Shown: piece by piece, positions 1 to 9,949 of the stretch
Position numbering within the stretch: the first letter of the stretch is position 1
Layout: each line of letters starts with the position of its first letter
Origin: Nemertoderma westbladi
Taxonomy: Eukaryota; Xenacoelomorpha; Nemertodermatida; Nemertodermatidae
DNA length: 20,629 nucleotides
Direction: 5' to 3'
Assembly: GCA_032718475.1 (NCBI GenBank)
Contig: JAUCBJ010002035.1
Span: 1-20,629, forward strand
Translations under genes and position numbers: made by a program
Notes under the pieces: generated by a model
Database searches by the model: none
Seen by the model: only the letters and a program-made list of their open reading frames with translations
What the model was told of the DNA's origin: nothing

Positions 1-497
1 CTAGCTTTGCATAATGTCACCATAGCAACAACCACGCTAGAATTAGAATTGAATTAAAAGAACAATAGAAAGCTTGTCCCATTGAATAGCATAGGGAATA
101 AATAGTGCACTGATAGTATCCAAGGATACATAATAATACAGTGACATTCTGGAAGGCATTGACTAACGGACAAGTGACCCGAGTGTGTGTAATTTGTGAC
201 AAGTTGTGTGTGTGGTATTTGTGAGTTTATAGGTGAATGTTACTGCTAAGGTGTGTTTACAGTAGCTAGTCGCAATCGTAAAAGTAACCTAACTCTCCAA
301 GGAAAACCTGAAGTACATCTAAGTCTTTGGGACGGACAGTCGAGTGACTTGTGCCGGTTGTCGTTGTCGTTGTGCGGCTACGTCGTTGGCGAAAGTACAG
401 CGGCGACGACACATCGGCGCTGAGGATCTCGTACTGTCCGGGGGTTGATTGGGATAGGCAGCGACGCCCGCTCGCCTAAATATAAACTCATTATAAT
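1..497. other. Upstream non-coding tract, CpG-rich in its right half
   Basis: I see no supported gene here. From about 330 the base composition changes: CpG dinucleotides become frequent and there are short GTTGTC and GCGGCGACGAC runs. This could be a 5' untranslated leader or promoter for the ORF at 498. A short GT-rich stretch lies at 185-235. Confidence 0.4.
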
Positions 498-827
498 ATG
501 GATAAACTCATATATAGCAGATATGACGGAGTTGATAGAAGATGGTCTTGGTATCGGGGAGCGATATACTCTACTTTACAAGCGTTTGTTGATAGCTTAA
601 TACGCGGCGACGTTAGTCCAACTGCTGCGGAGGACGATGGTCGTTATATCGAACCGACAATGTCCCAAGTGCAGCTCTCGCGCGAGTTGGACTATAGAAA
701 ATTCGCTGCTCGATATACGCAGCGTAATGGTACGTATATGGTCTTCTTAACTACTGGTCATCCTATCGATTTACACAATACGGACTATGTCGACTATATA
801 TCCTGCCCAGCGGAGTCGGAACCATAA
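498..827 (+). CDS. Hypothetical ORF, 109 codons, function unknown
   Basis: The frame opens at an ATG preceded by an AT-rich stretch (TATAAACTCATTATAAT) and closes at TAA. I do not recognise the product. It is a charged, tyrosine-rich polypeptide (YDGVDRRWSWYRG near the N-terminus, ELDYRKFAARYTQRNG near residue 70) with no signal peptide or membrane segment. It lies in a tract with far more CpG than the AT-rich DNA to the right, and a CpG-rich leader (about 330-480) precedes it. A weak donor-like GTACGT follows codon 78 (about 731), so it could be a first exon. It could equally be one surviving open piece of a decayed mobile-element or viral gene, because the same frame continues past the TAA through several more stops. 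A 109-codon stop-free run is suggestive but not proof of coding. Confidence 0.35.
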   Translation: MDKLIYSRYDGVDRRWSWYRGAIYSTLQAFVDSLIRGDVSPTAAEDDGRYIEPTMSQVQLSRELDYRKFAARYTQRNGTYMVFLTTGHPIDLHNTDYVDYISCPAESEP

Positions 828-1810
828 ACTGAAATTCGAATGCGAAAATTCTATTCGAAATCGGCTCAAAAGAAAAGACACTAAAGAAACAAATGGACGC
901 GGTAACTCCAAAGTATATTTGGAATTCTTGATAGAAGCATTGTAACAACAAATAAATATCACCCGCGTTTACCCTACCAGACGTGCGTCTTTGGTATTAT
1001 TACGATAAACGCCCTAGACCCAAATAATAAACGGAAAGACATAAACATCCATGTAAACCGAAACTTGTTGACGTATCACCTATGCTCACTCGGCTCGAAC
1101 GATCCTGGAGTAAACCTACGATCAGAGTCCCGGAATACTCGGTCAAACCTCCTCATTCCTTAGTTGGAGCTCAGACCTGCGATCCTGGTGGTGTCGCGGA
1201 TCCTCGCGGACGGTATTCACTGTTCAAGATCTAGTGCTACCCTAACAATTAATCGGTAACACTCCGACAGTGATTTCTAGCTAGCCGCCCATCTTACCTA
1301 GCTGGATTATGACGCAGACACCTAATATCATTATCCAACCGTATGGTCGTCCCGTTTAACGCGATACAACCCTTCATCAAGGTGAAGGAGAGCGTTGTAC
1401 GAAACGAGTTAAACGCTATTCTATAAAGATCAAAAAGGAAACCTGCGTTTGTTCAGATAAACGTAAGTTATAACAGTAAGTCCAATCGATAAACGAATTG
1501 GCCTTATCTCAATTCGATTGGGAAATCCAGAATCTCTAAGAAGTTATCGAACTTGGACGATCCTATTCTCTGCGAGAGTTTTTGGATGAACGTATCCAGC
1601 TACGAGCGGAGGAAAATCAGCTCGAGGAGAAGCATATCGAAACGGCAGATACCTCGACCACAATCCTACACCTTCTGATGCAATCATATTGCACCCTTCA
1701 CCCAGGAGTTATGGCCCTCCTAGTAAAGTGGCTCCCCCCAAAGAGAAAAAGACTCTTGCTAGCCTCAAAAAACTGCGTAAACGCCGTCTGCGTAAGAAAG
1801 ACTAACTGTT
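828..1810 (+). other. Decayed coding-like tract, unidentified
   Basis: Several stop-free stretches lie here in different frames. One runs from about 1030 to 1233 (67 codons, no good start). Another, overlapping 1540-1800, gives a charged segment with EENQLEEKHIE in one frame and a proline/lysine-rich segment ending KKLRKRRLRKKD before a TAA near 1804 in a second frame. The composition is CpG-rich like the ORF at 498. The number of stops in the 498 frame is only modestly below chance, so the coding claim is weak. The basic C-terminal tail would suit a nucleic-acid-binding retroelement protein, but no domain is recognised. Confidence 0.2.
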
Positions 1811-1982
1811 TAGAGTATCTTTATGTTTTAGAAACTGTGATTTTTATATTTTATAGACTGAAAATCCCATTTTCTGGGAGCGGTGTAAAAGCTTTTACTG
1901 AATTGTCCGGTTATTTTTCCTTATTTTTCCCGTAAAGTACTCTGTAGTTGGTTTACCAGGCATAAAAAGGCCGTGTCCTTGC

Positions 1983-2046
1983 TGTACTGGTGTTTTAGCG
2001 GACATAAGAGCTATTTCTTCTGTATTTGTACTTTAGAGGACATAAT
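1983..2046 (+). repeat. Two-copy 38-bp tandem repeat
   Basis: The motif TGTA(C/T)TNGT(G/A)(T/C)TTTAG(C/A)GGACATAA occurs at 1983-2008 and again at 2021-2046. It lies upstream of the CRE and CCAAT sites and could be a duplicated regulatory element. Confidence 0.5.
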
Positions 2047-2057
2047 CCGTAATTCCG

Positions 2058-2232
2058 TGACGTAAAAGCTCGATACTCTTGAAAACAGTGTCGCTACCAT
2101 GACGACGGCTAGCAGCTGATATTGCCACGTCGACGTTTCTTTGTTTCTCTGTTCTCTCGTTGTTCATGTTGACCAATCAGAGCGTTTGTGATCTCTGTGT
2201 TGGAGGTATATACAGAAACTCAGTAGTTCAGT
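2058..2232 (+). promoter_or_regulatory. RNA polymerase II core promoter candidate
   Basis: In order along the plus strand are TGACGTAA (CRE/ATF-like, 2058-2065), CCAAT inside GACCAATCAG (2173-2177), TATATA (2207-2212) and TCAGT initiators (2220-2224 and 2228-2232). The TATA-to-initiator distance is about 23 bases for the second TCAGT, slightly short of the usual 25-30. No long ORF follows, so the transcript would be non-coding or retroelement-derived. Confidence 0.45.
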
Positions 2233-2360
2233 GTTATGTTTTTGTCCAGAGCCTAAGAACCGGCTTTGGCACCTCCGTGTTTTAGTTTTTAGTCTTACAC
2301 TAGTAGGTTTAATTATAAAGGGCATATATCCTTTAACGCACCTACCTGACTCATGGAATC

Positions 2361-2417
2361 ACTGCATACTGATGACTGATGTCTGCATACTGCAGTACTG
2401 CATACACTGCATACTGT
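2361..2417 (+). repeat. Short CTGCATAC repeat cluster
   Basis: CTGCATAC occurs three times, with a fourth partial copy, within about 57 bases. This is simple tandem amplification inside the candidate LTR. Confidence 0.6.
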
Positions 2418-2567
2418 GTAACATTGTGCATACCTTTATATTGTTATACTGCTATTTGCCGTCAGTTCTTCATAATATGGTTGATGAATAATTATATTTG
2501 GAATAACGATAAACAACCCCGAAACCCAATATTCTTGATATACCTAAGGTAAGAGAGAAGGGTTACA

Positions 2568-3119
2568 GATAAACGATTGTGACTTATGTTAAAGTGGTAT
2601 GAAGTGAATCTAATGTTATTTGATAGACCCTACATGATTCAGTCTGTGTTCCTTTTATATGTGACTAAAATCAGTGAAGATTGGCAGATTAGTGTGCAGT
2701 ATTGTGCAGCATTGTGTATGAGTGAGTCTGTTAAAGAAGCAATTCCTAAAGAATGCGCCATATATGTGAATTATAATTAAGCCATATCGTTGTGAGTAGT
2801 TTAAGTCATAACTCTGTTTATATAGATAAAGCGCCACGTCCTAAAGGAACTGTTAATATTCCCGAAGGTGAATAGTATTGTCAGAGATTATATAATACTG
2901 TCAGTCGAATAATACATTAGGCTTACATAGCAATAAAATTAAACCGTCGAACCCAATCTCCCGGGAATATCCAGCGGGTGAATGGTCGCGCACGGATTGG
3001 TTTCGACTAGTGTAGTGAATCAAATACTTGTCATAGACTAAAAACCGATTTAATATCTAGAAGACATCTTAATTTGGTGGGTTAAACTGCCAAAGGTCTG
3101 AAAGCGCGAACATCATACA
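2568..3119. other. AT-rich intergenic DNA
   Basis: No gene is supported. A 64-codon plus-strand frame at 2586-2780 has no recognisable features. The stretch around 2945-3000 (TCTCCCGGGAATATCC and neighbours) is locally GC-richer but gives no clear tRNA boxes. Confidence 0.5.
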
Positions 3120-3300
3120 TACACATTTCACTGGTGTGTTTAAGTTTTTGTCCAATCACGACCCGGTCCCCAGTGTGATTGAGCACATTTCAGGTAGAGT
3201 TTACACAATCATTAACTCTACCAAATGTTAAACATTAAACAATGTGCTGCCGTGTCAAACGATATGTGATTGGATAACAAATAATGTTCTGGAATATTCT
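3120..3300. repeat. Degenerate nested fold-back sequence
   Basis: Three pairs of inverted arms are nested around nearly the same centre: 3151-3159 with 3266-3274 (TCCAATCAC/GTGATTGGA), 3182-3189 with 3241-3248 (AGCACATT/AATGTGCT), and 3193-3201 with 3214-3222 (GGTAGAGTT/AACTCTACC). The intervening bases pair poorly. The pattern fits an old MITE or fold-back element rather than chance hairpins. Confidence 0.5.
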
Positions 3301-3735
3301 TGAGAAATAGAAAGGGTTCAATGGGCAGCCATAATCTTAAAATCCTTGTATTCGTAACTAACTCTGCAATATGATTTTGATGTGAGGAAACAATACGTAG
3401 ATTTCCTTTTTGCTACCAATTTTAACTAAATATTTTAATATTTTTATTGCTATTTGTGATAATAATCAAAATAACCAATGAACTTGAAATAAATAATTAA
3501 CTAAACCTGAGATACATTCATTTAATTTCGCAGCATAGTGCCTAATAATTGTAGGTATATTATTGACTACATGATGTTTGTAACATTATTACAGTCAGAT
3601 AATATAGTTAAATGCTTTAATTCTGAATTAGTTAATATATAAGAAGAAAACAATACATGTATTATTTCGTTTCAAAAATTTATATTTTAATAAGCGATTC
3701 ATTTATTTCGTACTGAATATGGAGAAAAAATGATG
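3301..3735. other. AT-rich intergenic DNA
   Basis: No gene is supported. The sequence CGTAGATTTCCTTTTTGCTACCAAT at about 3390-3418 resembles the start of the dispersed repeat at 3739 and may be a fragment of the same family. Confidence 0.5.
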
Positions 3736-3850
3736 TTGATGTAGATTTCATTTTAGCTACCAATTCATTCCGGGGACGTCCCCGGATTGTTAATCGTCCC
3801 CGGTTTGTCGTTGTGTATTCATGCAATTGTCCCCGGTATGAATCAGGTAC
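3736..3850 (+). repeat. Dispersed repeat copy A with palindromic core
   Basis: This stretch matches 8634-8742 in the same orientation with high identity across about 105 bases. At 3770-3785 it carries the perfect 16-bp palindrome CCGGGGACGTCCCCGG, followed by two more GTCCCCGG half-copies in the next 50 bases. The family is unknown to me. Confidence 0.8.
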
Positions 3851-4747
3851 AACGTAATCCTGTGTAATCCGTATCCGTATGTAATGTATATTTTTGAATA
3901 CATATGATTGCATGAACATATCAAGTAGGATAGGGTACTAAGCAAGTTAAATTCTTTAGTACTAAATACATAAGAATGAAAACATACGATACGTTTATTA
4001 CGATACGATTATTTTAAGGCCCCGGTAGCGCTACATGGCCATAATTTTTATATTGCTTTGTTAGAGCAACTTCTCATTGTCAGAAACGACAATAACTTTG
4101 TATGAAGGTCAATGGAAGATTTGTAATTATGAATGAAAATGAAAAATTCTAATTCAAATTTTTCAAAAATTTGGAAAAATATTGACAAATTTTTGGATAA
4201 AGATCCAAAAACCTTCAGCAGATTCAATTTTGAGTATTTTTCTTTCTAATTTTACAAATCGCATCAAAAATGTTTGTATGCTCTTTCGATATCTCGAAGC
4301 AAAATTTCGAAAATTAATTAGCAATTGTCATTTTGGTGCTGTTTTTGGTTTTGTTTATTGTTTAATTTTGACAAATTAAAAATTATCAATTTTATATTCA
4401 ATTTTGGCCATTTATTTCCATAATGGAATAAAACAATCAGAATTCGAGGTGGAGATATCTGAAGAGAGCACATCAGAGAACCCCTCTGAGCAAAATTTTT
4501 GAAAATTTATTGAAAATTGAATTGTCTGAAGCTATTTTTATGCAAAAAAATACCATTCCGAGATAATTGCCTTTAAAATTTGAACCTTCCCGCGTCAAAA
4601 TTGTCTGTTAATATGTGAGAAAGTCTGTCAATATATATCTATCAACAAGAAAGCATAAAACCATGCTAAGAATTTTGCTATGGGGGTTTTCCTGATCGCT
4701 GATTTCATTTTTGAGGTCAGTTTTCAATTTTAATGAAATCTAGTTTG
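3851..4747. other. AT-rich intergenic DNA, possible half of a TTAA element
   Basis: No gene is supported. At 4014 the sequence TTAAGGCCCCGGTAGCGC resembles the end of the TTAA inverted-repeat element at 15908-16491 (TTAA, G/C run, GGTAGCGC), but no opposite end is seen. The rest is AT-rich, with many A and T runs and short fold-backs such as TCGATATCTCGA (about 4287). Confidence 0.4.
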
Positions 4748-5912
4748 TGAGTGGGGCAGGGTTGTCGGAGGTTGAAGGAGTGGGTGGGGCAGGGTTGTCG
4801 GAGGTTGAAGGAGTGGGTGGGGCAGGGTTGTCGGAGGTTGAAGGAGTGGGTGGGGCAGGGTTGTCGGAGTTTAAAAGAGTGAGTGGGGCCGGGTTGTCGG
4901 AGGTTGAAGGTGTGGATGGGGCAGGGTCATTAGAGTTTAAAGGAGGGGGTGGTGCAGGGTCGTCGGAGTTTAAAGGAGTGAGTGGGGCAGGGTTGTCGGA
5001 GTTTAAAGGAGTGAGTGGGGCTGGGTCGTTGGAGTTTAAAAGAGGGAGTGGGGCCGGGTTGTCGGAGGTTGAAGGAGTGGGTGGGGCAGGGTCGTTGAAG
5101 GTTGAAGGAGTGGGTGGGGCAGGGTCATTGGAGTTTAAAGGAGTGGATGGGGCAGGGTCGTTGGAGGTTGAAGGAGTGGGTGGGGCAGGGTCGTTGAAGG
5201 TTGAAGGAGTGGGTGGCACAGGGTCGTTGAAGGTTGAAGGAGTGGGTGGGCAGGGTCATTGGAGTTTAAAGGAGTGGGTGGGGCAGGGTCGTTGGAGGTT
5301 GAAGGAGTGGGTGGGGCAGGGTTGTCGGAGGTTGAAGGAGTGGGTGGGGCTGGGTCGTCGGAGTTTAAAGGAGTGGGTGGGGCAGGGTCATTGGAGTTTA
5401 AAGGAGTGGGTGGGGCAGGGTCGTTGGAGGTTGAAGGAGTGGGTGGGGCAGGGTTGTCGGAGGTTGAAGGAGTGGGTGGGGCTGGGTTGTCGGAGTTTAA
5501 AGGAGTGAGTGGGGTTGGGTTATCGGAGGTCGAAGGAGTGGGTGAGGCAGGCTCGTTGGAGGTTGAAGGAGTGGGTGGGGCAGTGTCGTTGGAAGTTGAA
5601 GGAGTGGGTGGGGTAGGGTCATTGGAGTTTAAAGGAGTGAGTAGGACAGGGTTGTCGGAGTTTAAAGGAGTGGATGGGGCAGGGTCATTGGAGTTTAAAG
5701 GAGTGGCTGGGGCAGGGTTGTCGGATGTCGAAGGAGTGAGTGGGGCAGGGTCGTCTGAGTTTAAAGGTGTGAGAGGGGCAGGGTTGTCGGATGTTGAAGG
5801 AGTGGGTGAGGCAGGGTTGTCCGAGGTTGAAGGAGTGGGTGGGACGAGGTCGTTGGATGTTGAAGGAGTGGGTGGGGCAGGGTCGTTGGAGGAGGTTAGG
5901 GTTTGGGGGCAA
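4748..5912 (+). repeat. 33-bp minisatellite, about 35 units
   Basis: The unit is GTGGGTGGGGCAGGGTYGTY plus GGAGKTTRAAGGA, 33 bases, tandemly repeated with point variants (GTTGAA or TTTAAA forms). Because 33 is a multiple of three it stays open on both strands: GGAGLSEVEGV repeats on plus and PPTPSTSDNPA repeats on minus. A one-base-short unit near 5249 shifts the frame in the middle. There is no convincing start codon, flanking exon or promoter, so I read it as a non-coding minisatellite rather than a repeat protein. The strand purine bias (G-rich plus, C-rich minus) is strong. The right end runs directly into the LINE. Confidence 0.93.
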
Positions 5913-5939
5913 GGTTAACTGCGTCTGTTGTTGTTATTA

Positions 5940-7866
5940 CCTCTACAAGACAAGGCGCAGAAAGAGTCCCGACTCAAACAGACTACAGCGGCCAATAATG
6001 CAGTTAAGGTTGCTAGGCAGTACTAGCAGTGAACAGGCAGTACTATGTTAATTTACAGGAGCTAATAAACCAACAGGTTGATGCCATCAATGATGCTGAC
6101 GACAGCAGGCAATCATCCCAGGCATGGAGATCGATCAACTTGCTTGCTGGTCGAAATAGCCAACCAACCACCAAGGTTAAGGCTGAATCACCAGCCGATC
6201 GCCTCAATGGTTGGAAAGCCCACTTTGAAAAGCTCCTCAATAATGACAGGGTATTGCCTGATAACTTTATAGAAGTAAAAGTGTCTGAGTCTGTACTACC
6301 AGATATTCCCATTGGCGATATCTCCTTTGCAGAATTGAAGGCTGCTGCAAAGAGCATTAAGACCAATCATGCCAGTGGAGTAGATGGTGTCCCCCCCGAG
6401 GTCTTTAACATACCCGAGTGTTTAAAGCTCATCTATCCCATCATAGTAGACATGTACCGAACAACAAGAGTCCCACAAGAAATGGAAACAAATAAGTTGG
6501 TGCCAGTTCCCAAGAAGGGCAACCTAACACTCTATGGTTCTTTTCGGCGAATCTCATTGATCTCGATTGCTGCAAAGCTATACAATAGAATTATATTAAA
6601 TCGCATCAGGGATCCCATTGAGAGACTGCTCCGTGGAAATCAGAATGGCTTCCGTAAAGGTGGTGGGACCATGGAGCCCATTTTGGCACTTAGAAGGATA
6701 ATTGAAGAGTTATCAAAAAAGAAAGAAAGGCATCTGGCTGTTATCTTTGTTGACTTCTTCAAGGCCTTTGATTCAGTCTCTCACTCACGTATGTTCAGCA
6801 TACTTTCATTTTATGGGATTCCTGATGAAATTATTGCAGCAATCAGATCAGTATACGATGGTTCGACAACATTTGTGTCTACTGTTGACGGTGACAGAAC
6901 CATTTGAAGTGTTATGGGGCGTCCTCCAGGGAGGCACACTTGCACCATTCTTGTTCATAATTGTTGTTGACTATGTTCTACGCATGTCCTTAGATCATCA
7001 TAATGATGATGGGGTGATGATAACTCCACCTACTGGCTCCATAAGTCGAGGAAATCCTGCCAAGTACCTAACTAATCTAGACTTTGCTGATGACTTAGGA
7101 GTACTCTCAGAATCACTAGAGGGAGCCCAACGGCTCCTCAGCTCATTAGAACATGCTGCTTCTAGTGTTGGTCTTTTTATTAACTCCAGAAAGACCAAAA
7201 TTTTGACAGTTAACTTTGAAAGTCCTCATCAATGCTTGAGCATGTGGATGACTTCTGTTACCTGGGATCATGGATCCGGAAGTCAGATGAGGACCTTCGA
7301 AATGTAAGGGAAAGGCATGGGCAGCCTTGAATAGGCTTTCCAGGATTTGGAAGTCACCGAGAATTAATCGGACACTTAAGGTCCGATTATTTAGAGCAGC
7401 AGTAGTTCCAGTACTCCTCTATGGGAGTCCATGCAGGGCTCTAACTGCTGAGGACACCAAATCTCTGGATGGCACATTCACAAGAATGCTACGCCGGGTT
7501 CATTGTGTCAAGTACAATGCACACATCTCCAACCAGACACTATATAACATTGGAGGTGTCTCATTGGTTCCCCCAAGCTTGACACTAGAACAAAATTGCC
7601 TCCGCTTTGCAGGACATTGCTTTCGCCGTGAGGACCAGCCAGTGCATAATCTTGTACTTTGGCAGCCTCATGGAGTGAATAAGCATGGTGGACAGCCCAT
7701 GACTTTCTTGAGACGCATCTTAAAGGACACTGGCCTTGAAGATGCGGATGATCTAGCAAATGTCACGGGTGATAGGGAGTTGTGGCGGTGCAATTTTGTC
7801 GATAAGCCGGCACAGCATTCTTAAAAATGCAGCTGCAATGCAGCATGCCGATCCTAGTAGTAGTAG
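5940..7866 (+). pseudogene. 5'-truncated LINE (non-LTR retrotransposon) reverse transcriptase, frameshifted
   Basis: The reverse transcriptase (RT) domain is recognisable. AAAKSIKTNHASGVDGVPPE begins the fingers. VPVPKKGN and SFRRISLISIAAKLYNRI follow. FVDFFKAFDSV carries the first catalytic aspartate (codon 6752-6754), GVLQGGTLAPFLF is the usual QG motif, and FADD lies at 7083-7094. Then come thumb-like and C-terminal segments (VLLYGS, TRMLRR, LRFAGHCFRRE) up to a stop at about 7824. The endonuclease is missing, so the copy is 5'-truncated. It is dead: a 20-bp duplication at 6015-6045 introduces stops, and frameshifts lie near 6895, in 7205-7235 and near 7305. A TAG-trinucleotide run at 7852-7866 looks like the 3' tail. 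The exact clade is unsure. The RT and C-terminal pattern is of the group with the YGS and RFAGHC segments, and I do not assign it further. Confidence 0.88.
6015..6045 (+). repeat. 20-bp tandem duplication inside the LINE
   Basis: AGGCAGTACTA occurs at 6015 and again at 6035. Removing one 20-base unit would change the reading frame, and the duplicated segment itself contains in-frame stops, so it is one of the disabling lesions of this LINE copy. Confidence 0.7.
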
Positions 7867-8310
7867 TTATTGTTATGCAAACCATGCGTTCATGGCATGA
7901 CTTATTTATCCGGCATTGAGTAACTGTGACATGGTCTGTGGTGATTCTCAAGAAGATAAAAACAATCTCTGCAATTCTGATAGTGATTCGGAAAATGTTT
8001 CTGGTAAACATGATATGGATGTATTTCCAAGTAACTGAATTTGAATTTGAGTCAGAATCCGCTTATACAATTTATAGCAAGAAAACGAAACGTAACGTTC
8101 TTAATGAATGTCCTTCATGAACCACTTTTAATTGTATATTGCAAATGTATATCAATTTGTTTATCAGGAAAATTTGTCATAAAATTATATATTCGAACGA
8201 TTCGGGCGCCATATTCTGCTTTAAAACACGATTACTAAAGTATTTGATTTCCAAATTGGCATATTCGACATATATATTCTACTTACTTAAAATTAATCTC
8301 TACTTTTTAG
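7867..8310. other. Intergenic DNA with short acidic frames
   Basis: An ATG at 7931 opens 36 codons of acidic sequence (GDSQEDKNN, NSDSDSENVSG) ending at a TGA near 8036. A +1 shift there continues as EFEFESESAYTIYSKKTKRN to a stop near 8118. Acidic followed by basic sequence is seen at the start of some transposases, but the pieces are too short to identify. Confidence 0.2.
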
Positions 8311-8490
8311 GTGACAATGAATTCCTAGTCCCCATTTTGAACCATGCCACACATACTGCTGCGATTGGTCAAAATGTTAAATTAGATCACAAAATATTAA
8401 TTACATTGTAGATTCCAGTCCCCACATTGAACAACTGCACCCATACTACAACGTGTGTTTGGAATGTTATATTAACTGTATGGAAAAGGG
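8311..8490 (+). repeat. Two-copy diverged 90-bp tandem repeat
   Basis: The stretch from 8321 (ATTCCTAGTCCCCATTTTGA) aligns with that from 8411 (GATTCCAGTCCCCACATTGA) at roughly 70 percent over 40 bases, with related sequence following. The shared GTAGATTCC motif recurs at 8636 at the start of dispersed repeat copy B, so the blocks may belong together. Confidence 0.5.
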
Positions 8491-8633
8491 GACACTTGAA
8501 ACTATCGCATTATACTGGGGTCAGTGAAATTTTCAAAACTGAAACACAAATTTACACACGTATTTGACAGGTTTGGGTGGAACAGGGGACATCGCCGAAA
8601 TGATCTGAAATTTTCAGAATCCATTAATTTTAG

Positions 8634-8742
8634 TACGTAGATTCCATTTTTGATATCATTTCATTCCGGGGACGTCCCCGGATTGTAGATCGTCCCCGGT
8701 TTGTCGCTGTGTATTCATGCAATTGTCCCCTGTTTGAACCAG
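8634..8742 (+). repeat. Dispersed repeat copy B with palindromic core
   Basis: This is the second copy of the 3736-3850 repeat in the same orientation. It includes CCGGGGACGTCCCCGG at 8666-8681, CGTCCCCGGTTTGTCG and GTATTCATGCAATTGTCCCC. Divergence rises after the last GTCCCC, which may mark the end of the repeated unit. Confidence 0.8.
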
Positions 8743-8753
8743 TTCACCTACAC

Positions 8754-8840
8754 AACTGGACAACCACACACACAACTGGACAACCACACACATACCCCAA
8801 CCCCCATAAAATGAAAAATGATGTGTGTGTGGTTGTCTGG
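8754..8840. repeat. Hairpin with duplicated left arm
   Basis: AACTGGACAACCACACACAC is tandemly repeated (8754-8773 and 8774-8793). Its inverse, ATGTGTGTGTGGTTGTCTGG, lies at 8821-8840, leaving a loop of about 27 bases. It sits between dispersed repeat copy B and the TAACTG array. Confidence 0.7.
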
Positions 8841-8861
8841 CCACTTTGGGCTTCCGTAGTA

Positions 8862-9035
8862 ACTGCAACTGTAACTGAATGGTTTTGATGATTTTTTTGA
8901 TACTGTAACTATAACTGTAACTGTAATTGCGAATTTTGAATACTGTAACTGTAACTGAAACTGTAATTACGAATTTTGAATACTGTAACTGTAACTGAAA
9001 CTGAAATTAACAAAATCCGATTCAGTTCTCAATCA
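8862..9035 (+). repeat. TAACTG-based array, 40-bp higher-order period (array 1)
   Basis: Runs of CTGTAACTGTAACTGAAACTG alternate with TAATTRCGAATTTTGAATA, period 40, about three units. The array ends in a tail reading GATTCAGTTCTCAA. The same organisation and tail are found in array 2. Confidence 0.8.
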
Positions 9036-9949
9036 CACAATTAACATGAATGAGCATTTAAAACAGTATTGTAATAAAGTATAGAGTATAGTTTAATAAA
9101 TGAATAACAGTGGTTACCATAGGTATCATTTTTAAAACATTGTTATAAAAAAACAATCTAATTTTTCCCACTTCTGAACAAAACCATAATATTACACAAT
9201 ATAAAATCAAAGACCCATTGCCCACTTAGCTCAAATGTGATTTATTTGGCGAGTCAAGTAGTGAACGAAGATCTACAGTAGCATATAGTCTATGTTTATC
9301 TGTCTCAACTATTAGACTATTATCAGCCTTATCACCACTTTTGCTTAAAACATATTAAATGTAAATGTTTTAGATAAACAAAGAAAAGTTAGGCCTAATG
9401 GTAGAGGGATATTAATGGATGTATATTTTATATTATTAATTACTAATGTTACCAGTACTATTAATATCACAATCACACTAGAGGCACAATGGAAATTAAA
9501 TTTTGATCAAGTTTACCATTATAAATTACAAAATTAAACTTAAAAGTGAAAGGAGCAGCTTATCGAGGTGGGTCTAACCAAAACAATAAATATATGATTA
9601 CTAAAACAAATTACGAATTAAGGAAAATGAGCAGGATTCAGAAGCATGGCTTTATAACCAAAACAATAAATGATAACAGTACTGTACAAGCACTGAAACA
9701 AGATGTACAGTAAAATGTGGGTGCTTAGTGTGATCTTGTGACGTGCCACTTTCATTACATACTATCAGTATATTTGTTACAAAATATTACCATAGAGTGG
9801 GTCCAACTTTCCTACAACAACTACCTATTAGCTCTAGAAAGAGGACGTTTCGTAATGAACATTATTATTAGCGTATATAACAGTAATATATTAAAGTGCC
9901 TCATTTTTAGTTTCAGATGACTGCTTACTACGTGAGATCATATATATTG
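9036..9949. other. AT-rich spacer between the two TAACTG arrays
   Basis: No gene is seen. TAACCAAAACAATAAAT is directly repeated (starting near 9576 and 9655) 79 bases apart. A TAGGCCTA octamer lies at 9390-9397. Confidence 0.5.

Larger units (their letters stand above)
1884..2567 (+). repeat. Candidate solo or 3' long terminal repeat
   Basis: The segment starts TGTAA straight after a purine-rich GGGAGCGG and ends TTACA, giving short inverted termini of LTR type. Inside it, in order, are a CRE-like site, CCAAT, TATA and initiator-like TCAGT, followed by about 335 bases. This is the U3-R-U5 order of an LTR. The sequence upstream (498-1810) would then be the 3' end of the element's coding region. 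No second LTR or target-site duplication is visible in the window, so the boundaries are inferred from five-base termini only. Confidence 0.27.

Noticed and set aside
1309-1600. Alternative genetic code (TAA read as Gln) in the frame starting at 1309
   Set aside because: All stops in that stretch are TAA, which made it tempting. The number of codons is small, the stop frequency is near random, and every other coding remnant here uses the standard code.
4740-5918. Secreted or cell-wall-like repeat protein from the 33-bp array
   Set aside because: Both strands are open because the unit is divisible by three. The plus frame breaks near 5249 and there is no ATG with a leader.
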